A program made the position numbers and the translations under genes. Source: Candidatus Poribacteria bacterium (lineage in GTDB: Bacteria > Poribacteria > WGA-4E > WGA-3G). Taken from it: DNA of 6,413 nucleotides. Shown here piece by piece: positions 1 to 6,367 of this stretch. Every line of letters begins with the position of its first letter. Position 1 is the first letter of the stretch. Below the pieces are notes generated by a model, which was not told where the DNA came from, ran no database searches, and saw only the letters and a program-made list of their open reading frames with translations. The stretch covers positions 1 to 6,413 of the forward strand of contig VXXH01000380.1 of NCBI GenBank assembly GCA_009835515.1, written 5' to 3'.

Positions 1-238
1 GGTTGAACAGCATTGAGAAATTGGATGTTGATAGACCCAAAACAACTGAAAGTCAATAGGCTGCCATATCTATTCAAGAACGTAGTGAAACCCAACTTTA
101 CACGCTCAGCATCCCGGGAGTTTCAGATCAAAGCGTTGGGTTTCACTCGGTCTCTGGTGAATGCGACGTACCTGGAGAAAGTTGTGTTTTTCTGTGATTT
201 TCACGTTTTTGGTGGTATGCGTTCAACCCAACCTACGG
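1..238. repeat. MITE-like intergenic element, left end cut by the window
   Basis: The first bases (ggttgaacagcat, 1-13) are the reverse complement of atgcgttcaacc (217-228) apart from one extra A, so the two ends of this stretch form a terminal inverted repeat. The right end continues as gttcaacccaacctacgg (221-238). Its expected partner would extend past the left edge of the window, so the element is probably cut there. The GTAGGTTGGGTT / AACCCAACCTAC type of end resembles palindromic repeats spread through many bacterial genomes (from memory, not searched). No transposase is encoded. An 80-codon TTG-started open frame runs through it but is unlikely to be a gene. A short non-autonomous element or REP-type repeat is the best reading; target-site duplications cannot be seen. 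Confidence 0.5.
84..147. repeat. Internal 13-bp perfect inverted repeat of the left element
   Basis: agtgaaacccaac (84-96) and gttgggtttcact (135-147) are exact reverse complements, 13 of 13, separated by 38 bases. Transcribed, they could form a long hairpin. The arms share the TTGGGTTT/AAACCCAA core with the outer end at 221-238, so the element may be built from nested or reshuffled copies of one palindromic unit. Confidence 0.6.
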
Positions 239-309
239 AAACCCCATTGTCCTAAATTGACACCTATGGATATGTTGCAACTCACACTGACAAAAGGATT
301 ACAGTCGCT
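239..309 (+). promoter_or_regulatory. Leader of the protease gene, with a weak ribosome binding site
   Basis: A Shine-Dalgarno-like AAGGA lies at 294-298, 11 bases before the ATG at 310. This is a longer spacing and weaker match than at the two downstream genes. A perfect -35-like TTGACA occurs at 257-262, but no good -10 box follows at the usual distance (280-285 reads actcac), so I do not call a promoter. Nothing else is recognisable here. Confidence 0.35.
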
Positions 310-3300
310 ATGAAACCCGCAAAACTACTATTGACAATCACTTTTTCGATATGCATCCTGCTTGGACTGACCCCGCGCGCCATGAGCCGAAACGCAATAC
401 CCGGACAAGGGTCAGGGACATCCGAAAATCCGTCAACGGTAAACCCAACGAACCGAAACAAAGCATTGGACGGGTTGATCATTTTATACGGAACCAATGA
501 AAACGCGAAGACAAGCGTCTCTCCACCACCCATGCATCAGTTAAATCGAAACGGGAACTTTCTTGCAACAGGAAAATCACAACTCATCGTAACGTACGAC
601 GGTTTTACCGACGAAGCGAGGGAAGCATTCCAATATGCCGTTGATATTTGGAATTCGCTCATCCGGTCACCCGTACCAATCCGGATTGATGCCTCTTTCA
701 CCGACTTCGGTGGATTTGAGGATGGCACTATCATTTTAGGCGGGGCGCGCCCGGCAGGCTGGAAATCGCCCGGATCCTTGGATTTGTGGTTTCCAGAGGC
801 ACTCGCCGATGAGAGAGCCGGTAGAAACCTCACAGATGATGAACCGGATATCATAACGAGATTCAATAGCCATGAAGACGCAAATTGGTATTTCGGCACA
901 GATGGAAATACACCAGCAGGGAAAACGGACTTCGTGAGTACCGTGCTGCATGAAATCGCTCACGGCCTCGGTTTCTTCAGTTTTGCAAGGGTAGAAGAAG
1001 GATCCATTAGGACATTTTCTGCCTCTGTTGGGCGGGGTAAACTTAGAGGCAGCACCCCCAAATTACCTTATATTTATGATGTCTTTGTTGAAAACGGAGC
1101 CAGGACAACTATTCTATCTTTCCCCGATCCCTCCTTTGCGCTTGAAAATCAAATCACGAGTAACGACCTCTTCTGGAATGGAAAAAAAGGGACTGAAGCC
1201 AACGGCGGTATCCTCCCGCACCTCTATGCCCCCAGTTCATGGGAGCAAGGTTCAAGCTACACCCATTTAGACGAGATAACCTTTCCGGCTGGTTCCCCGA
1301 ATTCCTTAATGACCCCATATTACGATAACCAAGAAGCGATCCATGACCCCGGCCCCATCGCACTCGGCATGCTTGAGGACATGGGATGGATAATTAACAA
1401 AGCACCCGTGTTCACCGACGGCTCCAACATTACCCGTACTATAGCAGTAAACGGCAGTATCGGGAGCCCAGTGGTGGCTACGGATGCAAACAACGACACG
1501 CTTACCTATCAGTTGAGTGGCACGGACGCAGCAGCGTTTGAAATTGACAGCACAACAGGACAACTGAAAACCAAGGCAGCACACAATTACAATACGAAGG
1601 CAGCCTATACGGTAACTGTTACTGTTTCCGATGGTACGCTGATAGATGAAACCACTGTCACCATCAATGTCATCAGCACAGAAACCGAAACACCCACAAA
1701 TAGCAGCCCGAGCTTCGTGGATGGAAATCACACCAGCCGTACCGTAGCAGAGAATACCGAGACAGGCGTAAACATCGGTACCCCCATCACAGCAACAGAT
1801 GTAGATAATGATGCTCTCACTTACACGCTGAGCGGTCCCGACGCGGCAGCTTTTGATATTGATAACACCACCGGCCAACTGAAAACCAAAGCCAATCTCG
1901 ACTATGAAACCAAGAGCTCCTACACCGTAACAGTTACCGTCTCTGATGGCAATCTCGCTATCACCATCACTGTCATTATCATTATCATTGATTTGGACGA
2001 TCAAAAAAGCCCAACCCTAACGCTAACTTCACAACCCCTAACGGAAACAACGCTCAACGGAAGCATTGTGACACTGACTTTGAACAACCGAGTCTATGAA
2101 AACTGGCTCAGCGACCCTGTAACAGTATCCGGTATCCCTGGCGTAACTATCAGACCGTTTGATGTAAACCGTCTGAACGATACGGAATTGTCAGTTCAAC
2201 TGACATTCTACGGGACAGACCTCGACACCGACGCAACACTCACCTTCACAGTCGGCGCGGATGCTATCGCGAACTACGATGGTACCGATCTTACTGCGAC
2301 AGCACGCGTCACTGCGAATGCGGAATCGGTCAATGTATCAACGACAGCCCCCTTAACGGAAGCGACACTGAATGGAAGTGTGGTCACACTGACGTTAAAC
2401 GGCGGCATTTACGAATCCCAATATACTGTCGGAAACAGTGTAACGGTATCCGGGATTACCGGTGTCACTGTTAACAGATTTAACGTGGAACGCCTCAGTG
2501 ATACACAGGTGAACCTTGAACTGATATTTGATGGTACCGACTTTGACAGGGATGCCACACTCACCTTCACAATCGGAACAGATGCCATCGTAGGATACAA
2601 TGGCACCGCACTTACCGCAGAATTACCGGTCAGCGCGGTCGTAGAGCAAAGCCCAATCATAACGGCTTATACACCACAACTCTTGACAGAGGCAACCCTC
2701 AATGAAAATATCATCACACTCACACTCTCAAGCGGCGTGTATACACAATCGAGTGCCGACATCAGTCGTGCGGTCCAAGTATCCGGTATCGCTGGCGTTA
2801 CATTCCTACAGTCCGATGTGGTGCGCATCAGTGATACAAAAATAACTGTTACGCTGACATTTGACGCTACGGACTTTGACGCTGATGCCACGCTTACCTT
2901 CACTGTCGGGGCGGATGCTATCTCGAACTATGACGGTTCCGCACTGATCGCGGCGATACCTGTCACCGCCGTGGTTGAAGAAAACCCCACAATAACGGCT
3001 TATGCGACACAACTTTTGACGGAGGCAACCCTCAGTGGCAGCATTATCCGCCTAACGCTCAACAACGGTACTTACGTCCGCGCTAACTTTGATACTGCTG
3101 TGACAGTATCGGGGATTGCGGGTGTAACGATCGGAATATTCGGGGTGGAACGTGTGAGCGACACAGACATTATATTTCAACTCGAATTCAATGGGAACCT
3201 TGACACCAACGCCACGCTCACTTTCACAGTCGAAGCGGAGGCTATTACGGAATACGACGGGCCCACACTCATTGCACAACTCCCTGTCAACGGCGGTAAA

Positions 3301-5493
3301 GAATCGGTTATCGCTTCAACAAAAGCACCCTTGACAGAAACAACGTTGAACGGAAGCATCGTTACGCTCATGCTCAACGGTGCGACTTATAAGCGATCCA
3401 CCTTTGACCTCAGGGATACCGTGTGGGTCTCTGGTATTGAGGGTGTCACTTTCCACTGGTTTGATTTAGACCGCATCAGCGACACTGAACTGACAGTTGA
3501 ATTGACATTCAAAGGCAACATTGACACCGATGTTCCGCTCACTTTTACAGTGGGCGCGGACGCTATTGCTGACTACAATGGCCCCCCATTGATTGCGCAA
3601 GTGACTGTTACCGGAGGTAAGGAATCAGTGACGGCATCAAGTGAGGTGCCCTTGACGGAAACAACACTTGATGACAGCATCGTCACGCTTACACTCAGCG
3701 GACGTAACTACGCCCGGTCCGCTTATGACATTGAGCAGGCAGTGACAATAGACGGAATTGAGGGCGTGACTATATATGATGTAGACCGCATCAGTCAGAC
3801 TGAGATTACTGTCGAACTGAGATTCAACGGCGACTTTGATACTGACACCACGCTCACCTTTACCGTCGGCGCGAATGCACTATTGCGATATAGCGGTCCC
3901 GCACTCACCGCACAACTCCGTGTCACCGGTGGACACGAGTCAATTGCCGCTTCAACAGAGGCACCTTTGACAGAAACAACACTTGATGACAATGTTGTTA
4001 CACTCACACTCACCGGACGCAACTATGCACGCTCTTCTTTTGACATCGAGCGGGCAGTGACAATAGACGGAATTGAGGGAGCAACCCTATACGATGTAGA
4101 CCGCATCAGCAACACAAAGATCACCGTCGAACTGAGATTCAACGGCGATTTTGATGCCGATGCAACACTCACCCTTACCATAGGGCCCAACGCTATCGCT
4201 AACTATAACGGTCCAGCATTCACAACACACGTTTCTGTCAGTGGCGGGCAGGAATCAATCCTCGCTTCAACTAACGCTCCTTTAACTGAAACAACACTTG
4301 ATGACAGTGTTGTTTCACTTACACTCAGCGGGCGCGCTTATGTGCGGTCTTCTTTTGATATTGAGCAAGCCGTGAAAATATCTGGTATTGAGGGTCTGAC
4401 CGTATATGACGTAGACCGCATTAGTAGCACAGAGATAACTGTTGAACTCGCATTCAACGGCGACTTTGATGCTGATACGACACTCACATTAACTGTCGGC
4501 GCAGATGCCATCGCAAACTACAACGGACCCACTTTCACAGCACGACTCCCTGTGAGCGGTGGGCATGAATCAATCGCCGCCTCAACGGATGCTCCCTTGA
4601 CGGAAGCAACACTCAATGACAGCATCATCACACTCACTCTCACCGGACGCAACTATGCACGCTCTTCTTTTGACATCGAGCGAGCAGTGACAATAGCCGG
4701 GATTCAGGGCGCGACCCTATACGATGTAGACCGCATCAGCAACACAAAAATTACCGCTGAATTGAGATTCAACGGGGATATTGACACCGATGCAATCCTA
4801 TCCTTTACCATAGGTCCCAACGCTATCGCTGACTATAACGGGCCAGCATTCACAGCACAAGTTCCTGTGAGCGGTGGACACGAATCAATCGTCGCTTCAA
4901 CAGAAGCACCCTTGACCGAAGCAACACTTGATGAAAGCGTCGTCACGCTTACGCTCACTGGTAGAAAATACGCACGTTCTACCTTTGACATCAGAGGTGC
5001 CGTGTCGGTCTCCGGGATTGACGGTGTAACAATACCTTGGCACGACCCTGAGAAAAAAAGCGACACTGAAATCACTGTGGAACTTGAATTCGATGGCAAC
5101 ATTAACGCTGATAGCACACTCACATTCACCATAGGCGCAGATGCCATCGCAAACTACAACGGCCCCGCACTCACCGCACAAATAACTGTTACTGCTGATA
5201 AAGAGAACGCGCTTTTGGCAAACTTCCCGAACCCGTTCAACCCCGAGACATGGATACCGTATCAGTTGGCAAAACCCGCAGAGGTTACCATCACAATCTA
5301 CGCTGTAAACGGGCAAGTGGTTCGGACATTGGCACTCGGGCACCAACCGGCTGGCATCTATCAGAACCGTTCACGTGCAGCACATTGGGACGGCAGAAAC
5401 GAATTCGGTGAACCCGTATCAAGCGGTGTCTATTTCTACACGCTTACCGCGGGCGATTTCACGGCTACGCGGAGGATGTTGATACGCAAGTAA
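310..5493 (+). CDS. Secreted M8-like metalloprotease with cadherin domains, ten tandem repeats and a sorting-type C-terminal domain
   Basis: The 1727-residue protein starts at ATG 310, where the frame opens directly into a signal peptide: K2/K5, a hydrophobic core at about 6-20, and probable cleavage after AMS26. Residues 93-362 resemble a leishmanolysin-type zinc protease. They contain HEIAHGLGF (H214, E215, H218), then THLDE (H319, candidate third zinc ligand), then NSLMTP (M334, candidate Met-turn) and finally ALGMLEDMGW (351-360). Residues 363-458 and 466-562 are two cadherin-like domains, with TDxxND, FxID, TGQLKTK and YTVTVTVSDG motifs. Residues 567-1631 are ten repeats of about 105 residues. 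Residues 1632-1727 begin ENALLANFPNPFNPETWIPY and match sorting-tail/FlgD Ig-like domains. The mature chain appears to have no cysteine. The likely role is export to the surface or medium and cleavage of protein substrates, with the repeats as stalk or adhesin. Substrate and secretion route are inferred. Frame, signal peptide and domain order are secure; activity is not. Confidence 0.9.
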   Translation: MKPAKLLLTITFSICILLGLTPRAMSRNAIPGQGSGTSENPSTVNPTNRNKALDGLIILYGTNENAKTSVSPPPMHQLNRNGNFLATGKSQLIVTYDGFTDEAREAFQYAVDIWNSLIRSPVPIRIDASFTDFGGFEDGTIILGGARPAGWKSPGSLDLWFPEALADERAGRNLTDDEPDIITRFNSHEDANWYFGTDGNTPAGKTDFVSTVLHEIAHGLGFFSFARVEEGSIRTFSASVGRGKLRGSTPKLPYIYDVFVENGARTTILSFPDPSFALENQITSNDLFWNGKKGTEANGGILPHLYAPSSWEQGSSYTHLDEITFPAGSPNSLMTPYYDNQEAIHDPGPIALGMLEDMGWIINKAPVFTDGSNITRTIAVNGSIGSPVVATDANNDTLTYQLSGTDAAAFEIDSTTGQLKTKAAHNYNTKAAYTVTVTVSDGTLIDETTVTINVISTETETPTNSSPSFVDGNHTSRTVAENTETGVNIGTPITATDVDNDALTYTLSGPDAAAFDIDNTTGQLKTKANLDYETKSSYTVTVTVSDGNLAITITVIIIIIDLDDQKSPTLTLTSQPLTETTLNGSIVTLTLNNRVYENWLSDPVTVSGIPGVTIRPFDVNRLNDTELSVQLTFYGTDLDTDATLTFTVGADAIANYDGTDLTATARVTANAESVNVSTTAPLTEATLNGSVVTLTLNGGIYESQYTVGNSVTVSGITGVTVNRFNVERLSDTQVNLELIFDGTDFDRDATLTFTIGTDAIVGYNGTALTAELPVSAVVEQSPIITAYTPQLLTEATLNENIITLTLSSGVYTQSSADISRAVQVSGIAGVTFLQSDVVRISDTKITVTLTFDATDFDADATLTFTVGADAISNYDGSALIAAIPVTAVVEENPTITAYATQLLTEATLSGSIIRLTLNNGTYVRANFDTAVTVSGIAGVTIGIFGVERVSDTDIIFQLEFNGNLDTNATLTFTVEAEAITEYDGPTLIAQLPVNGGKESVIASTKAPLTETTLNGSIVTLMLNGATYKRSTFDLRDTVWVSGIEGVTFHWFDLDRISDTELTVELTFKGNIDTDVPLTFTVGADAIADYNGPPLIAQVTVTGGKESVTASSEVPLTETTLDDSIVTLTLSGRNYARSAYDIEQAVTIDGIEGVTIYDVDRISQTEITVELRFNGDFDTDTTLTFTVGANALLRYSGPALTAQLRVTGGHESIAASTEAPLTETTLDDNVVTLTLTGRNYARSSFDIERAVTIDGIEGATLYDVDRISNTKITVELRFNGDFDADATLTLTIGPNAIANYNGPAFTTHVSVSGGQESILASTNAPLTETTLDDSVVSLTLSGRAYVRSSFDIEQAVKISGIEGLTVYDVDRISSTEITVELAFNGDFDADTTLTLTVGADAIANYNGPTFTARLPVSGGHESIAASTDAPLTEATLNDSIITLTLTGRNYARSSFDIERAVTIAGIQGATLYDVDRISNTKITAELRFNGDIDTDAILSFTIGPNAIADYNGPAFTAQVPVSGGHESIVASTEAPLTEATLDESVVTLTLTGRKYARSTFDIRGAVSVSGIDGVTIPWHDPEKKSDTEITVELEFDGNINADSTLTFTIGADAIANYNGPALTAQITVTADKENALLANFPNPFNPETWIPYQLAKPAEVTITIYAVNGQVVRTLALGHQPAGIYQNRSRAAHWDGRNEFGEPVSSGVYFYTLTAGDFTATRRMLIRK
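586..1395 (+). other. Leishmanolysin-like (M8-type) peptidase domain
   Basis: This region covers residues 93-362. It opens with a helix-like segment (TDEAREAFQYAVDIWNSLI) followed by VPIRIDASF and GGFEDGTIILGGARPAGW, a pattern I associate with HExxH-containing secreted bacterial proteins. The motif is HEIAHGLGFFS, so the third ligand of the classic HExxHxxGxxH metzincin motif is replaced by Ser224. Leishmanolysin uses a His about 66 residues further on, shortly before its Met-turn. Here H319 in THLDE, 101 residues after H218 and 15 before M334, fits that pattern. All expected catalytic residues are therefore present if this reading is right. There is no cysteine in the segment between signal peptide and domain, so a cysteine-switch propeptide is not evident. 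Confidence 0.7.
1396..1995 (+). other. Two cadherin-like domains
   Basis: These are residues 363-458 and 466-562. Both copies carry an A-T-D-x-x-N-D calcium-ligand-type motif (VATDANNDTLTY and ATDVDNDALTY), then GxDAAAFxID, TTGQLKTK and YTVTVTVSDG. The second keeps the cadherin-type LDYE before its strand, whereas the first has NYNT. This suggests weaker calcium binding in the first copy, which is inference. Such domains usually act as rigid calcium-stabilised spacers or adhesion modules in bacterial surface proteins. Confidence 0.7.
2008..5202 (+). repeat. Ten in-frame tandem repeats of about 315 bp (105 residues)
   Basis: Units start at 2008, 2323, 2650, 2983, 3301, 3622, 3937, 4252, 4567 and 4882, and the array ends at 5202. 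Periods are 315, 327, 333, 318, 321, 315, 315, 315, 315 and 321 bp, all multiples of three. A typical unit reads PLTETTLxxSIVTLTLxG, then a Y with a variable stretch, then VxxSGIxGVT, DVDRISDTEITVEL, FDADATLTFTVGADAIANYNGP and a closing strand of alternating hydrophobics. The strand-turn pattern points to an Ig-like beta-sandwich, and the DxDxD loop could bind calcium; both are inference. I do not recognise a named family with certainty. Units 6-9 are exactly equal in length and more alike than units 1-5, so the array appears to have expanded from its 3' half. Confidence 0.9.
5203..5490 (+). other. C-terminal sorting-type / FlgD Ig-like domain
   Basis: Residues 1632-1727 read LLANFPNPFNPETWIPYQL, then VTITIYAVNGQVVRTLALG, HWDGRNEFGEPVSSGVYFYTL and FTATRRMLIRK. 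The N-P-F-N-P start, DGRN..G.xVxSGVYFY core and basic RxMxxxK end are hallmarks of the C-terminal domains that type IX secretion systems recognise in Bacteroidota, and of related FlgD Ig-like folds. The ETWIPYQL variant is one I associate with Poribacteria. The domain may direct the protein across the outer membrane or anchor it. No type IX machinery lies in this window to support that. Confidence 0.75.
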
Positions 5494-5521
5494 TCTCTAC
5501 AAGACTTACGCAATTCTGCCT
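5494..5521. other. Short spacer after the protease gene, with a 'gacttacgcaa' motif
   Basis: The spacer between the stop codon and the palindromic repeats carries gacttacgcaattct (5503-5517). I recall GACTTACGCA as a frequent end sequence of insertion-element-derived repeats in cyanobacteria and other repeat-rich genomes. One copy without a partner is weak evidence of an element end. Confidence 0.2.
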
Positions 5522-5603
5522 TAAAGTCCCCCTGATAAGGGGGATTTAGGGGGTTTATAGTAAAGTCCTCCTGATAAGGGATTTAGGGGTTTATAGTAAA
5601 ATC
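5522..5603. repeat. Two tandem palindromic G/C-run repeats plus a partial third
   Basis: Unit 1 (5522-5560, 39 bases) contains tccccc-tgataa-ggggga and continues atttagggggtttatag. Unit 2 (5561-5596, 36 bases) is the same sequence with one C-to-T change and three G losses in the G runs. The following taaaatcc (5597-5604) looks like the start of a third. Unit 1 folds as a 9-bp stem (5524-5532 with 5539-5547, one G-T pair) with a TGATAA loop. Unit 2 has lost much of the stem. The motif resembles intergenic repeats of cyanobacteria and other repeat-rich genomes (from memory). With no T tract after the stem it is not a classic terminator, though it might stabilise the 3' end of the protease mRNA. 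Confidence 0.75.
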
Positions 5604-5625
5604 CGAAAATAAGTGGACACTTGTA

Positions 5626-5652
5626 GCATAGGAAACCGTTGGTCTCCTGTGC
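5626..5652 (+). promoter_or_regulatory. Strong hairpin in the leader of the lipoprotein gene
   Basis: gcataggaaacc (5626-5637) pairs with ggtctcctgtgc (5641-5652) around a GTT loop. Ten of twelve positions are Watson-Crick, one is G-U (5629/5649) and one is an A-C mismatch (5634/5644). The stem ends 9 bases before AAGGAG. Its right arm, tctcct (5643-5648), is also the exact complement of aggaga (5663-5668), which contains the Shine-Dalgarno core, so two mutually exclusive folds are possible. It could be an RNA control element, a dyad operator or another dispersed palindrome. A shorter dyad, aagtg-ga-cactt, lies just upstream at 5611-5622. Confidence 0.5.
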
Positions 5653-5661
5653 ATTGTAACT

Positions 5662-5667
5662 AAGGAG
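5662..5667 (+). promoter_or_regulatory. Ribosome binding site of the lipoprotein gene
   Basis: AAGGAG lies 9 bases before the ATG at 5677, a near-ideal Shine-Dalgarno sequence that fixes this start. It sits in taaggagaac, the same ten bases that precede the next gene. Confidence 0.8.
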
Positions 5668-5676
5668 AACGCACTT

Positions 5677-6354
5677 ATGAACCGAGAAACCCTCATCTCA
5701 ATCACGACAACCGTCATATTTTTGACATCCATTGTTTTCGCAAGTTGTGGTCTGTCAATCGACAACACTCAACCAGAAATTGATCCGATAGACGACCAAA
5801 CCCTTGAGATTAACGATACGCGGAAGATCCGTGTCAACATCACCGATGCGGATATTGACGACACACATAGCATCAATGCATTTTCTGATAATCTGATCGT
5901 AGCCATCGTTTTAGTTGACGGAGATGCTCTTACCATAATTGCCAACACAGCCGGAATAGCCACCATCACGGTTACTGCCACAGATGACAGCACGCAAGAC
6001 AACGCTATTTCAATGCCTGTAACATTTCAGGTCACTGTCAATGCACCGCCTATTAGCAAAGGCATATGTGTTGCGGGTATGACATTGCAACCGGGAGAAA
6101 GTTGCACTTACACTGTGGATCAGGTACCGATTACCTTTTATGTCAATCCAGATAATCAAGGCTGCAGAAAAACGGATCATACGTATACAACTGAAATCTT
6201 TGGACTTCCAGTCACAATTAAGGTGGAATTCCTATGTGCAGACGAGAAGATAACAGGCGAGGAAATCAATATCAGAGGTGATAATCCATTTGATATCGAT
6301 TTTCATGCCAGCAAAAATCGCGATGGCAGCTGGACAATTGACAAAATTCCATAA
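5677..6354 (+). CDS. Predicted lipoprotein with an Ig/cadherin-like domain and a four-cysteine C-terminal domain
   Basis: The 225-residue protein has a strong ribosome binding site and an N-terminal export signal: R3, hydrophobic stretch 6-22, and FASC with C24 as the likely lipidated cysteine. Phe at -3 makes the lipobox imperfect. Residues 33-122 form a beta-rich domain with DPIDDQTLEIND, then NITDADIDDTHS, SDNLIVAIV, GIATITVTATDDS and VTFQVTV. This follows the pattern of Ig-like or cadherin-like modules in bacterial surface proteins. Residues 123-225 contain GICVAGMTLQPGESCTY, QGCRK, FLCA and a DGSWTIDKIP end. C131, C143, C163 and C187 could form two disulfides. I recall similar 'GM.L.PGESC...DGSW.I' domains in Poribacteria-like proteins but know no function. 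It is probably anchored in the outer membrane and possibly binds a ligand; there are no catalytic motifs. The next gene follows after 13 bases, so an operon is likely. Confidence 0.85.
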   Translation: MNRETLISITTTVIFLTSIVFASCGLSIDNTQPEIDPIDDQTLEINDTRKIRVNITDADIDDTHSINAFSDNLIVAIVLVDGDALTIIANTAGIATITVTATDDSTQDNAISMPVTFQVTVNAPPISKGICVAGMTLQPGESCTYTVDQVPITFYVNPDNQGCRKTDHTYTTEIFGLPVTIKVEFLCADEKITGEEINIRGDNPFDIDFHASKNRDGSWTIDKIP

Positions 6355-6358
6355 GGAG
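6352..6358 (+). promoter_or_regulatory. Ribosome binding site of the third gene, overlapping the lipoprotein stop codon
   Basis: TAAGGAG at 6352-6358 contains both the TAA stop of the lipoprotein gene and the Shine-Dalgarno sequence of the next gene, whose ATG is at 6368 with a 9-base spacing. This overlap suggests translational coupling within one operon. Confidence 0.75.
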
Positions 6359-6367
6359 AACAAACCC

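Noticed and set aside
13..255. 80-codon + strand open frame started by TTG
   Set aside because: It has no ribosome binding site in view, no recognisable domain, and lies almost wholly inside the inverted-repeat element, so it is probably a chance frame in repeat DNA.
257..285. Sigma70-like promoter from TTGACA at 257
   Set aside because: No acceptable -10 box follows at 15-19 bases, so the hexamer alone does not support a promoter call.
1306..2004. 232-codon open frame on the - strand
   Set aside because: It is antisense to the cadherin domains, has biased composition from the opposite strand of a repetitive gene, and shows no protein family features.
2008..5202. CRISPR array
   Set aside because: The repeats are about 315 bp, in frame within a single gene, and have no spacer structure.
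4897..5346. 149-codon open frame on the - strand
   Set aside because: It is a shadow of the last repeat and the C-terminal domain. Similar minus-strand frames recur opposite several repeat units because the units share codon patterns.
5524..5560. Rho-independent terminator after the protease gene
   Set aside because: The stem is good but is followed by a G run and mixed sequence, not a T tract, and it is part of a tandem dispersed-type repeat.
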